A stretch of 64,000 nt of DNA from JBBWZH01 sp035544115 (GTDB lineage Bacteria; Actinomycetota; Actinomycetes; Mycobacteriales; CADCTP01). A program made the translations under genes and the position numbers. The notes below the pieces were generated by a model. The model was not told the DNA's origin, searched no databases, and worked only from the letters and a program-made list of their open reading frames with translations. Below, piece after piece: positions 45,877-54,268 of the stretch; position 1 is the first letter of the stretch, and each line of letters begins with the position of its first letter. The stretch spans positions 7,812,001 to 7,876,000 of the forward strand of contig OY970235.1 of NCBI GenBank assembly GCA_963714145.1, in the 5' to 3' direction.

Positions 45877-46965
45877 GTGGCGAGCGACCTGCGCAGCATC
45901 GGCGAGATGGCCCGGGCCAGTGGCCTGACCGTCAGCGCCCTGCGGTTCTACGACAGCGCCGGGGTGTTGGTGCCGGCACTGGTCGAGCCCGGGAGCGGCT
46001 ACCGCCGGTACGCCGAGCACCAGGTTCGGCCGGCCCGGCTGCTGGCCAGCCTGCGCCGGGTCGGCATGTCGCTGGCGCAGATCAGCGAGGTGCTTGCGCT
46101 GCTGCCCGATGCCGCGGCCGTACGCCGGCGGCTGGACGAGCATCTGCACCGGTTGGAAGCCGGGCTGGCCGATGCCCGCCGGGAACTATCCCGCGCCCAT
46201 GCCCTACTCGCAGCCGAGGAGAAGTCTGTGACCACAGCCCGCACCCTGGTGACCATGGCCGCCGCCGACCTGGCCGCCGCCCTGGACACGGTCCGATTCG
46301 CCGCCAGCCACGACGCTGAGCTGCCCGCCCTGTGTGGTGTCCGGCTGGAGATCGAGCCGGGCGCGCTGCGGCTGATCGCCACCGACCGGTACCGCCTCGC
46401 GGTCTGCGAGACCGCCGCGGTCGCGGTCAGCGGGCCGCCGACGCAGGTGACCGTCCCGGCCGCGTTCGTCGACGACGCCCGGACCCTGCTGGCCGGCGCC
46501 GAGCAGGTCACCCTCACCATCGACCCGGCCGCCATCAGCATCGACGCGCCCGGACGGCGGGCCAGCGGGCAGCCATTGCCGTACGAGTTCCCCGACTACC
46601 GCCGGCTCCTGCGCGAGCACACGCCACCGTCGGGCGGGCGCCGGATCCCGGTCCAGGTGCCGGCGCTACGGGCGGCGCTGGCACCCGGCGCCGCCCCCCG
46701 GGTCACCCGCGAGCACGACGGCAACACCTACGAGGTCGCCGTCCTGGCCGTCGAACCCGACGGCAACCTCGCGGTCGTCGCGCCGGACCGCGACTCGAGC
46801 GGGTCTGCCCGGATCACGGTGAACCGCGAGTTCCTGCTCCAGGCACTCGAGGCAAGCGGGCAGGGTCAACTCCTGCTCGAGCTGGACGGGCCGATCAAGC
46901 CGCTGGCCATCCGGGTCCCCGACGACGAACGGAACTTCTCCATCCTGATGCCGGTCCGGCCCTGA
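45877..46965 (+). CDS. MerR regulator fused to DNA polymerase III beta-clamp-like domains
   Basis: 362 residues from GTG 45877. Residues 1-70 are a MerR HTH (SIGEMARASGLTVSALRFYD, SGYRRYAEHQVRPARLLASL); 75-110 form the usual dimer coiled coil (RRLDEHLHRLEAGLADARRE). From about 115 the protein follows two DnaN domains: LCGVRLEIEPGALRLIATDR and YRLAVCETAAVAV match the clamp's domain II 'ATDRYRL', and the end NREFLLQALEASGQGQLLLE with KPLAIRVPDDERNFSILMPV matches its C-terminal PVR end. The first clamp domain is absent. It may sense a ligand, or link transcription to replication partners; the job is unknown. Confidence 0.85.
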   Translation: MASDLRSIGEMARASGLTVSALRFYDSAGVLVPALVEPGSGYRRYAEHQVRPARLLASLRRVGMSLAQISEVLALLPDAAAVRRRLDEHLHRLEAGLADARRELSRAHALLAAEEKSVTTARTLVTMAAADLAAALDTVRFAASHDAELPALCGVRLEIEPGALRLIATDRYRLAVCETAAVAVSGPPTQVTVPAAFVDDARTLLAGAEQVTLTIDPAAISIDAPGRRASGQPLPYEFPDYRRLLREHTPPSGGRRIPVQVPALRAALAPGAAPRVTREHDGNTYEVAVLAVEPDGNLAVVAPDRDSSGSARITVNREFLLQALEASGQGQLLLELDGPIKPLAIRVPDDERNFSILMPVRP

Positions 46966-47166
46966 CCGGATCGTCGGGGCGACCTGAAGCCATGGACTGC
47001 GTTGCGGCTGCCTTTACGGCCAGCAGGTGCTCCGATACCGTGCGTTACAGACGGCGGGCATGCGGCAGGCCGCCGCCGACTCATGGACTTGTGTCCGTCC
47101 GGTCGGATGTGCTTGCCGCGGTGCGGCGGGTGGCGTCCGGCTGGGTGGCGGCCGAAAGGATCCGCG

Positions 47167-49272
47167 ATGCGCCCGACCCTGCCGACGCTCCCGTACCCCC
47201 GATGGCGGCTGGTGCTGCCGACCGCGCTGCTGCTTGTCGCGACGAACCTGGTGGTCGCGCCCGCCGGGCCGGTCGCCCAGGCGGCGCCCCCGGACGTGAC
47301 GGTCACCGTGAACGCCCGTGCGGCGATGGCGACCGTGCCGGACACCGGGCTCGGCGTGAACCAGGCGATCTGGGACCAGGAGCTGGGCAGCACCGCCGTG
47401 TCCGGCCTGCTGAAAGACGCCGGCGTGCAGGTGATGCGCTATCCGGGCGGGTCCTACGGCGACATCTACCACTGGGAGAACCACACCGCGCCCGGCGGGT
47501 TCGTCGCGCCGGGCACGGACTTCGACACGTTCATGGCTTCGGTCCGCCGGGTCGGGGCGCAGCCGATGATCATCGCGAACTACGGCACCGGCACGCCGGC
47601 GGAGGCGGCCGGGTGGGTCCGCTACGCGAACATCACCAAGGGCTACGGCGCCCGGTACTGGGAGGTCGGCAACGAGAACTACGGCAACGGGCACTACGGC
47701 GCCAACTGGGAGGCCGACAACCACGCCGACAAGAGCCCGACCGCATACGCCAACAGCGTCGTGGCCTACGCCGACGCGATGAAGGCGGTCGACCCGAACG
47801 TACAGGTCGGCGCCGTGCTGACGACGCCGGCCAACTGGCCGGACGCGATCGTGGCCGGCGGCGACGCGGCGACCTGGAACCAGACCGTGCTGTCGATCGC
47901 CGGTCCGAAGATCGACTTCGTGATCCTGCACTGGTACCCGGCCGAGACCAGCCCGGCCGACGTGCTGACCAAGCCCGCCCAGCTCGCCGACGCGATCTAC
48001 CTGCTCCGGCAGCAGATCCAGCGGTACGCCGGCGCCGGTGCCGGCCGGCTCGGCATCGCGGTGACCGAGACCAGCAGCGCGGTCGCCCGGAACACCCAGC
48101 CGGGCGCGCTGTTCCTGGCCGACACGTTCAGCACCCTGCTGGAGAACGGCGTGTTCACGGTGAACTGGTGGAACGTCCACAATGGAATCGAACGGGTGTC
48201 CACAGTGGCCGGACAGACCGACTATCACGACTGGGGCCTGCTGTCGTCCGCCGGCTGCCTCGACGGCACCTGCGAACCGGCGCTGAATACCCCGTTCGCG
48301 CCGTACCACGGGCTGCGGCTGCTGGCCCAGTTCGCCCGCCCCGGCGATCAGTTCGTCCGGGCCGGCACCGACCAGCCACTGGTCAGCGCGCACGCCGCCA
48401 CCCGGCGCAATGGCGACCTGGCGGTGCTGCTGATCAACAAGGACCCGGACAACGCCCATCAGGTCACCCTCGACTACGCCGGCTTCACCCCGGCGGCAAC
48501 CGCACCCACCGTGCACTCGTTCGGCGTCGGCGACCCGGCGGTCAGCACCGGTACCAGCGGTACCGCGACCAGCCAGACGCTGGCGCCGTACTCGCTGACC
48601 GCCCTGGTGCTGCACCCCGCCACCTCGACCGAGCTCCGCCCGCCGGCCCCCGGCCGGCTCATCGCGACCGCGGTCACCGACCGCACCGCCACCCTGTCCT
48701 GGCAGCAGCCCATCCCGCCGCCCGGCGGCCCGGGGTCGATCGGTCTCTCGCCGGTCGTCAAGTTCGAGGTGTACCGGCAGGTCGGCGCCGTCAGCGAGCA
48801 GGTCGGTGAGACACCGTCCACCTCGTTCACGGTGGCCAACCTCGAGCCGGGCAGCCGCCATACGTTCAACGTGCTGGCCCGCGACGCCGCCGGCCGGCAG
48901 TCGCCGGGCTCGCTGCCGCTGACGGTCACCACCGGCACCCCGGCGGACAGCAACTGCACGGTCCGGCTCACCGACGTGAACAACTGGGGCAGCGGCTTCG
49001 TCGGCAGCATCGACATCACCAACCGCGGGGCCAGCCGGCTCGACGGCTGGACGCTGGCGTTCCGCTGGCCGACCGGCTGGCAGCGGGTCGACAGCGGCTG
49101 GAACGGCACCTGGACCCAGCAGGGCGCCGCGGTCACCGTCACCAACGCCGACTTCAACCGCACGCTGACCGAGGGCGGCACCGCGAACGTCGGTTTCGTC
49201 GGCAACTACGGCGGGCCGAACATCCTGCCGACCGCGTTCACCCTGAACGGCACACTCTGCTCGGCCGGCTGA
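47167..49272 (+). CDS. Secreted glycoside hydrolase (clan GH-A type) with FnIII and CBM2 domains
   Basis: 701 residues from ATG 47167 (AAAGGA upstream). Signal peptide about 1-40 (WRLVLPTALLLVATNLVVAP, ending VAQA-AP). The catalytic barrel is about 45-400, with YWEVGNENYG (acid/base Glu about 170, the GNE motif) and GIAVTETSSAVARN (nucleophile Glu about 301); VNWWNVHNG and ILHWYP are barrel motifs. The beta domain (about 400-490) precedes an FnIII module (RLIATAVTDRTATLSWQQP) and a CBM2 (CTVRLTDVNNWGSGFVGSID, W-rich, Cys at both ends). It acts outside the cell on cellulose-associated polysaccharide. GH51/GH44-like arabinofuranosidase or endoglucanase cannot be told apart here. Confidence 0.85.
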   Translation: MRPTLPTLPYPRWRLVLPTALLLVATNLVVAPAGPVAQAAPPDVTVTVNARAAMATVPDTGLGVNQAIWDQELGSTAVSGLLKDAGVQVMRYPGGSYGDIYHWENHTAPGGFVAPGTDFDTFMASVRRVGAQPMIIANYGTGTPAEAAGWVRYANITKGYGARYWEVGNENYGNGHYGANWEADNHADKSPTAYANSVVAYADAMKAVDPNVQVGAVLTTPANWPDAIVAGGDAATWNQTVLSIAGPKIDFVILHWYPAETSPADVLTKPAQLADAIYLLRQQIQRYAGAGAGRLGIAVTETSSAVARNTQPGALFLADTFSTLLENGVFTVNWWNVHNGIERVSTVAGQTDYHDWGLLSSAGCLDGTCEPALNTPFAPYHGLRLLAQFARPGDQFVRAGTDQPLVSAHAATRRNGDLAVLLINKDPDNAHQVTLDYAGFTPAATAPTVHSFGVGDPAVSTGTSGTATSQTLAPYSLTALVLHPATSTELRPPAPGRLIATAVTDRTATLSWQQPIPPPGGPGSIGLSPVVKFEVYRQVGAVSEQVGETPSTSFTVANLEPGSRHTFNVLARDAAGRQSPGSLPLTVTTGTPADSNCTVRLTDVNNWGSGFVGSIDITNRGASRLDGWTLAFRWPTGWQRVDSGWNGTWTQQGAAVTVTNADFNRTLTEGGTANVGFVGNYGGPNILPTAFTLNGTLCSAG
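48198..48210. repeat. Near-match (12/13) to the recurrent palindrome
   Basis: GTCCACAGTGGCC inside the glycosidase gene has one mismatch to the consensus. Confidence 0.35.
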
Positions 49273-49303
49273 GCCGGCAGTCGCCCGGTGGCCGGCCCTC
49301 GGC

Positions 49304-49329
49304 CGGCCGCCGGGCTGCCCGGGCGGCCG
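49304..49329. terminator. GC-rich hairpin between convergent genes
   Basis: CGGCCGCC (49304-49311) pairs with GGCGGCCG (49322-49329), and an inner GGGC/GCCC extends the stem with one bulge. It lies 30-60 bp past the glycosidase stop and before the end of the converging GAF-ANTAR gene. No T-tract; probably a bidirectional terminator. Confidence 0.5.
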
Positions 49330-49376
49330 CCGCGGGCACGAGCGGAACCCCGGGCCCGGTGCTGCCGGGCCCGGTG

Positions 49377-50141
49377 CTACCGGGTCCGGGTCGGCGGCGG
49401 CCCGGCGGCCCCTCGGTGCTCCAGCACCCGCTGCGCGTCCAGGGCCCGGGAGGTCACCGCGCGGGCGACGTCGGTGAGGCGCTCGTTGTGATCCCGGGCG
49501 TACCGCCGGAGCCGGGCGAAGGCGTCGTCCATGTCCAGGCCGCCGCGCTGGGCCAGGAAGCCCTTGGCCTGTTCCAGGGCCACCCGGCTGGTCAGCGCGG
49601 TCTGCAACTGCTCGGCGAGCACGGCCTTGTCGGCGGCGACCTTCTCCTGCACCAGCGCCACGCTCGCCACGTGCGCCAGCGCCTGACCGAGACTCAGGTC
49701 GTCGTCGCTCAGCGCCCCGACCCTGCTGCCGAACAGCCCCAGCGTGCCCAGCACGGTGTCGCGCAGCCGCATCGGCAGCGCGTGCACCGAGGCGAACCCG
49801 GCTTCCAGCGCGGGCGGCACGAACTGCGGCCACCGCCGCTCCGCCGCGGCCAGGTCCGGAACGCGCACCAGCCGGCCGGCCCGGAAGCAGTCCAGGCACG
49901 GGCCCTGGGCCCGCTGCAACTGGAGGATCTCCAGGTTGCGGGTGCGCTCCGAGGAGGCCGCCACGACGTGCAGTACGCCCAGCGGATCGGCCAGCAGCAG
50001 CCCCGCCGACGCCACGTCGAGCAGCTCGGCGCAGTCGCCGGTCAGGCCGTTGAGCAGGTCCACGACGTCATAGCCCTCGGCGAGGCTGTTCGCGACCGAG
50101 ACGAAGGCCCGCGTCACCCCGCGCTCCCGGTCCACGCTCAC
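49377..50141 (-). CDS. GAF and ANTAR domain protein
   Basis: 254 residues from GTG 50141, preceded by GGAG. GAF domain about 10-150: LTGDCAELLDVASAGLLLAD, QLQRAQGPCLDCFRAGRLVR, WPQFVPPALEAGFASVHALP. ANTAR about 180-235: LQTALTSRVALEQAKGFLAQ and FARLRRYARDHNERLTDVAR. ANTAR proteins bind paired RNA hairpins and prevent termination. The signal is sensed by the GAF domain and is unknown. Same strand as, and 104 bp after, a second protein of the same design. Confidence 0.9.
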   Translation of the reverse strand: MSVDRERGVTRAFVSVANSLAEGYDVVDLLNGLTGDCAELLDVASAGLLLADPLGVLHVVAASSERTRNLEILQLQRAQGPCLDCFRAGRLVRVPDLAAAERRWPQFVPPALEAGFASVHALPMRLRDTVLGTLGLFGSRVGALSDDDLSLGQALAHVASVALVQEKVAADKAVLAEQLQTALTSRVALEQAKGFLAQRGGLDMDDAFARLRRYARDHNERLTDVARAVTSRALDAQRVLEHRGAAGPPPTRTR

Positions 50142-50245
50142 TATGTCTCCTGGTTCGCTCCGGCCGGCCGCCGAGTCGACGCCTTCCCGCCGCGACGCGC
50201 TGGGCGGGTCGCGGCGGTCCAGGCGCCGCCGCGCCCGACCTGCGC

Positions 50246-51013
50246 TCACGACGACGCTCCCGGGCCGGCCGGACCGGGCCACGATCCGTCGCGGCGCAGC
50301 ACCAGCCGGCGTTCCACGATCTGCCACGCGACCTCGCTGGCGGTCAGGCTCTGGGTGAACGCGTACGCCCGCAACCGCAGCAACGCCTCCGCCGCGTCGA
50401 CGTCGAGGTCCGCCATGATCATGCCGGTCGCCTGGTACACCTCGACCCGCTCCAGCGACGCCAGCTCCGACGCCGCGCCCCGGCCACCGGCCGTGCCCTC
50501 CGCCTCGGCCACCCAGTCGACGTCGGTGGCCAGCAGATCCAGCAGCGGCAGCGCCGCCAGCTCGGCCGCCAGCAGCCCACCGGCCATGCCCTCGCCGGCG
50601 AGGGACCCGGGCGAGTTCCGGAACAGGTCGAGGGCGCCCACCGCCGCCGTCGTGACCAGCACCGGGAGGGCGAACACCGCGCGCACCCCGGCGGCCAGCA
50701 CCGCCTCCGTGAACGCCGGCCAGCGTGACTCGTCGCGGAGCCCCAGGTTCGCCACCAGCACCGGCCGGCCGGACGCCACCGCGTCCAGACACGGCCCCTC
50801 GCCGAACGTGAACTGATACTCGTCCAGCCGGCGGCTCAGCCAGCCGCTGGACCCGAACGTGCCCCGGCTCGCCCCGTCGTGGACCACCGAAATCGCCGCG
50901 CCGTCAACCTGCAGCAGCTCCACGCAGGCCAGGCACAGCCGGTCCGCCGCGGACAGGCCGCCGCCGGCGACCGCCGCCCCCAGACCGGCCCGCATCCGCT
51001 CCGGAGAATCCAC
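50246..51013 (-). CDS. GAF and ANTAR domain protein (second)
   Basis: About 255 residues; GTG 51013 chosen with GAGAGG eight bases upstream (GTG 51022 or ATGs further up also possible). GAF: CLACVELLQVDGAAISVVHD, FGEGPCLDAVASGRPVLVAN, ESRWPAFTEAVLAAGVRAVF. ANTAR: LERVEVYQATGMIMADLDVD and LLRLRAYAFTQSLTASEVAW. Paralogue of the downstream gene, with which it probably forms an operon. Confidence 0.88.
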   Translation of the reverse strand: MDSPERMRAGLGAAVAGGGLSAADRLCLACVELLQVDGAAISVVHDGASRGTFGSSGWLSRRLDEYQFTFGEGPCLDAVASGRPVLVANLGLRDESRWPAFTEAVLAAGVRAVFALPVLVTTAAVGALDLFRNSPGSLAGEGMAGGLLAAELAALPLLDLLATDVDWVAEAEGTAGGRGAASELASLERVEVYQATGMIMADLDVDAAEALLRLRAYAFTQSLTASEVAWQIVERRLVLRRDGSWPGPAGPGASS

Positions 51014-51382
51014 CGACCCCACCTCTCTGGAGCCGGCCGGCACCATCCAGCCCACCCGCCGGGGCATCCCGGCCCCATCCGAACCGTACGCGAGGCCCTC
51101 GCCAGCCACGACCCGGCACGTGCCGGGGGGCTACCCGCCCGACCCGTCGCCCCGGTACCCCGTGACCACCTGGCGGGGCCGTCCGCCGCGGCTGTCCCGG
51201 CGCCGGGGCCGGTGCATCGGATATGGTCGGGAGGTCGGTGGCTCGTCCCGGGCCCCGTGGTCCCGCACCTCCGCTGGGCCGCCCGGGGGTTCTACCGCCA
51301 CCGACGTGGGTATCACACCCGAGCCGCTCCAGATCCCGGCGGTCGCCGAAGCGCCCAGCGCCCCGACCACCAGGGATCCCCG
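51014..51382. other. Divergent intergenic region, no gene recognised
   Basis: About 370 bp between the divergent GAF-ANTAR and desaturase genes. No credible frame, riboswitch or ANTAR-type hairpin pair was identified by eye; promoters of both genes should lie here. Confidence 0.4.
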
Positions 51383-52552
51383 TTGACACACGACCAGGCA
51401 ATTCGCCCAGGCCCAACGCCGGCCTGGCTGGCGACGAACCACCTGTCCGCGGACGAACTGCCGACCGACGAGCCGGCGACGACCGCGACGTGCCGCGGAT
51501 CGGACTTCGCCGAGGTGTGCCGCCGGGTGAAGGAGGCCGGGCTGCTCGCCCGCCGGCCCGTCTACTACACGGTGAAGATCGCGCTGACGGCCGGGCTGCT
51601 GATCGCCGGCTGGGTCGCGTTCGTGGTACTCGGCCGGTCGTGGTGGCAGTTGGTGACCGCGGTCGTCCTCGGCGTGCTGTTCACCCAGGTTGCGTTCCTC
51701 GGCCACGACGCCGGTCACAAGCAGATCGTGCGAACCCGCCGCGGCAGCTACGTGCTCGGCCTGTTGCACGGCAACCTGGCCGTCGGGCTCAGCTTCGGGT
51801 GGTGGGTGGACAAGCACAACCGGCACCATGCCCACCCCAACCAGGAGGGCAGTGACCCGGACATCGGCACCGGCGCGCTGGTGTTCATCCCGGGGGAGGC
51901 CCGGCGGCATCGCGTCACCCGGCTGCTCACCCGGGCGCAGGCGTACCTGTTCTTCCCGCTGCTCCTGCTCGAGGGCCTGAACCTGCATGTGGCCGGCCTG
52001 CTGGCGCTGCGCGAACGGCCGCCCGGCCGCCGGGCGGTGGAGGCGCTGCTGCTGGTCGCACACCTGGCCGGCTACCTGATCCTGGTGCTGGTCGTGCTCA
52101 GCCCGCTGCAGGCGCTCGCGTTCGTCGCCGTCCAGCAGGGCGTCTTCGGCCTCTACATGGGCTGTTCGTTCGCCCCGAACCACAAGGGGATGCCGATCCT
52201 CGGGCCGGACAACGACCTGGACTACCTGCGCCGGCAGGTGCTGACCTCCCGCAACATCCGCGGTGGGTGGTTCGTCGACACGGTGTTCGGCGGGCTGAAC
52301 TACCAGATCGAGCACCACCTGTTCCCGAGCATGCCCCGACCCAGCCTGCGGCGGGCCCAGGCGGTTGTCCGGCAGTTCTGCCACGAGCGGCGGATCTCCT
52401 ACCGGGAGGACTCCCTGTTCGGCTCGTACCGCGAGTCGCTGCGGCACCTGCACGCGGTCGGCACGCCCGGCGGCCCGGACAGCCGAGCATCCGCGGGCGG
52501 CTCCCGACCGGACGTCCACCCGGCTCCGCCCGCCCCGGCAATCACCGGGTAA
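51383..52552 (+). CDS. Membrane fatty-acid desaturase
   Basis: 389 residues from TTG 51383. All three histidine boxes are present: HDAGH, HNRHH and NYQIEHHLFP, which hold the di-iron centre of acyl-lipid/acyl-CoA front-end or delta-type desaturases. Membrane pairs occur at YYTVKIALTAGLLIAGWVAF, VVLGVLFTQVAFLGHDAGH and VAHLAGYLILVLVVLSPL. The N-terminal cytochrome b5 domain of front-end desaturases is absent. It adjusts membrane fluidity; an upstream two-gene ANTAR system may respond to related stress. Confidence 0.9.
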   Translation: MTHDQAIRPGPTPAWLATNHLSADELPTDEPATTATCRGSDFAEVCRRVKEAGLLARRPVYYTVKIALTAGLLIAGWVAFVVLGRSWWQLVTAVVLGVLFTQVAFLGHDAGHKQIVRTRRGSYVLGLLHGNLAVGLSFGWWVDKHNRHHAHPNQEGSDPDIGTGALVFIPGEARRHRVTRLLTRAQAYLFFPLLLLEGLNLHVAGLLALRERPPGRRAVEALLLVAHLAGYLILVLVVLSPLQALAFVAVQQGVFGLYMGCSFAPNHKGMPILGPDNDLDYLRRQVLTSRNIRGGWFVDTVFGGLNYQIEHHLFPSMPRPSLRRAQAVVRQFCHERRISYREDSLFGSYRESLRHLHAVGTPGGPDSRASAGGSRPDVHPAPPAPAITG

Positions 52553-52710
52553 GGAAGCCGCGAAGGCCGTGCCTGGCTGCGACAATGGCGGCGGCGGGCA
52601 GTCATGACCGTGAGCTGGATCGCACGCTTGTCCGGCATACCGCCCCGACGTGGGGGTATCCGCCAACCGGTGCCGCGCTGGGCGGTGCCGGGGTCCGGTG
52701 GAGGTGCCCG

Positions 52711-53967
52711 GTGCGGGCGGTAGAGGTCCGGGACGTGTCGCGACTGGCGGACAGCACGCTGCGTGCCGCCACGTCCGGGTTGTGCGAACTGCAGCGGGAC
52801 GCCGCCGGTCGGGTGTTCGGCGCGATCGGACCGGCCGCGGCGCCGGTCCAGCGTGGCCACGAACTGGTCGCCGCGGCCGTGTACGGGCTCGTCGGCGGCG
52901 CGTTGGGCGGTGGTGCGCGGCTGGCCGGCCTCGCCGCGGCCCGGACCGCCGCGGCGAGGGCCGCCGCGGCCGGCGACCCGGAGCAGTCATCCGCCACCCG
53001 CAAGACGCTGGCGGTCCTGAACGGCCTCTACGGGGACATGCTGGAGCGCGCCGCGCCCAGCCTTGCCGCGCCGATGGCGATCCGGCGGAACGCCCGCGAC
53101 GTGCCGGCCGACCCGGCCGCCCTGGCCGCGGCGTTCCCGGGCGCCACCGGCAGCATCGTGGTGTTCCTGCACGGCCTCACCGACAACGAGGACGCCTGGG
53201 GGTATCACGCGGAGCGCCACCACGGCGACCCGGGCGTCACCTACGGCAGCCTGCTGCAGCGCGACCTGGGTATGACCCCGGTGTACCTGCGGTACAACAC
53301 CGGCCTGCACATCTCCGACAACGGGCGCCGGCTGGACGAACTGCTCGCCCGGCTGGCCGCCAACTGGCCGGTGCCGGTCCGCGACATCACCCTGATCGGC
53401 CACTCCATGGGCGGTCTGGTCGCCCGCAGTGCCCTGCACCAGGCCGGCGGCACCCCCGGCGGCCGGTCCTGGACCCGCCTGGTCCACGACACGATCAGCC
53501 TCGGCACCCCACACCTCGGCGCACCGCTGGAACGCGGCGCGCACCGGCTGACCGGCCTGCTCCAGCGGCTGCCCGAAACCCGGCCGCTGGCCCGGGCGCT
53601 GGCCGCCCGCAGCGCCGGCATCAAGGACCTGCGGCACGGCACCCTGGTGGCCGCCGATTGGCAGGACCGGGACCTGGACGCGGCCGGCAGTTGGCCGCAC
53701 ACGCACGTACCGCTGCACCAGGGCGCCCGGCACCATGTCGTGCTCGCCACCCTGGCCCGCAATCCCGACCGGGTGGCGGCCGGGCTGGTCGGCGACCTCA
53801 TGGTCTCCCCGCGCAGCGCCTACGGCGACACCGGGGACGCGCGACGGCTGGCCTTCCCGGCCGGTCACGTCCGCCGCGTCGGCCGGATCCACCACCGCGA
53901 CCTGCTCAACCACCCGCTGGTCTACCAGCAGCTGCGCGACTGGCTGACCGGCACCGCGACTGGCTGA
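52711..53967 (+). CDS. Alpha/beta hydrolase (lipase/PGAP1-like)
   Basis: 418 residues from GTG 52711, GGAGG seven bases upstream. The N-terminal 130 residues are helical (VSRLADSTLRAATSGLCELQ). The hydrolase domain begins GSIVVFLHGLTDNEDAWGYH (oxyanion HG), the nucleophile is in TLIGHSMGGLVARSALHQAG, and the later SLGTPHLGAPLE and HRDLLNHPLVYQQLRDW hold the expected Asp/His area. No signal peptide. Its last ten codons and its stop lie in a 20-bp tandem repeat, so the C-terminus could change with repeat number. Substrate unknown. Confidence 0.83.
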   Translation: MRAVEVRDVSRLADSTLRAATSGLCELQRDAAGRVFGAIGPAAAPVQRGHELVAAAVYGLVGGALGGGARLAGLAAARTAAARAAAAGDPEQSSATRKTLAVLNGLYGDMLERAAPSLAAPMAIRRNARDVPADPAALAAAFPGATGSIVVFLHGLTDNEDAWGYHAERHHGDPGVTYGSLLQRDLGMTPVYLRYNTGLHISDNGRRLDELLARLAANWPVPVRDITLIGHSMGGLVARSALHQAGGTPGGRSWTRLVHDTISLGTPHLGAPLERGAHRLTGLLQRLPETRPLARALAARSAGIKDLRHGTLVAADWQDRDLDAAGSWPHTHVPLHQGARHHVVLATLARNPDRVAAGLVGDLMVSPRSAYGDTGDARRLAFPAGHVRRVGRIHHRDLLNHPLVYQQLRDWLTGTATG

Positions 53968-54160
53968 CCGGCACCGCGACTGGCTGACCGGCACCGCGAC
54001 TGGCTGACCGGCACCGCGACTGGCTGACCGGCACCGCGACTGGCTGACCGGCACCGCGACTGGCTGGCCGGCACCGCGACTGGCTGACCGGCACCGCGAC
54101 TGGCTGGCCGGCACCGCGACTGGCTGGCCGGCACCGCGACTGGCTGGCCGGCGCCGCGGC
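53936..54160. repeat. 20-bp minisatellite, about 11 copies, at the 3' end of the hydrolase gene
   Basis: The unit TGGCTGACCGGCACCGCGAC is repeated in register from 53941; six copies are identical, then TGGCTGGCCG variants appear at 54061, 54101, 54121 and 54141, and the last copy is degenerate. Variant copies cluster distally, as expected when expansion is at the gene-proximal end. The hydrolase stop codon is in the second copy. No spacers, so not a CRISPR. Confidence 0.95.
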
Positions 54161-54268
54161 CGACTGATCCGGGCCGCCGGTCCGGCCGCGCGATGCCAGC
54201 GTCCCCTCCCGCCGGCTGATGGGCGGACGCCGGCCGGATGACCCGGGAGTTGACGCGACGGCGGCGGC

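Noticed and set aside
47014..49899. 961-codon open frame on the minus strand
   Set aside because: Antisense shadow of the secreted glycosidase, low-complexity Arg/Gly/Ala sequence.
52987..54114. 375-codon minus-strand frame over the 20-bp repeats
   Set aside because: Periodic Ser/Arg/Gly sequence created by the repeat, antisense to the hydrolase gene.
53936..54160. CRISPR array
   Set aside because: Direct repeats are contiguous, with no spacers and no cas genes; it is a minisatellite.
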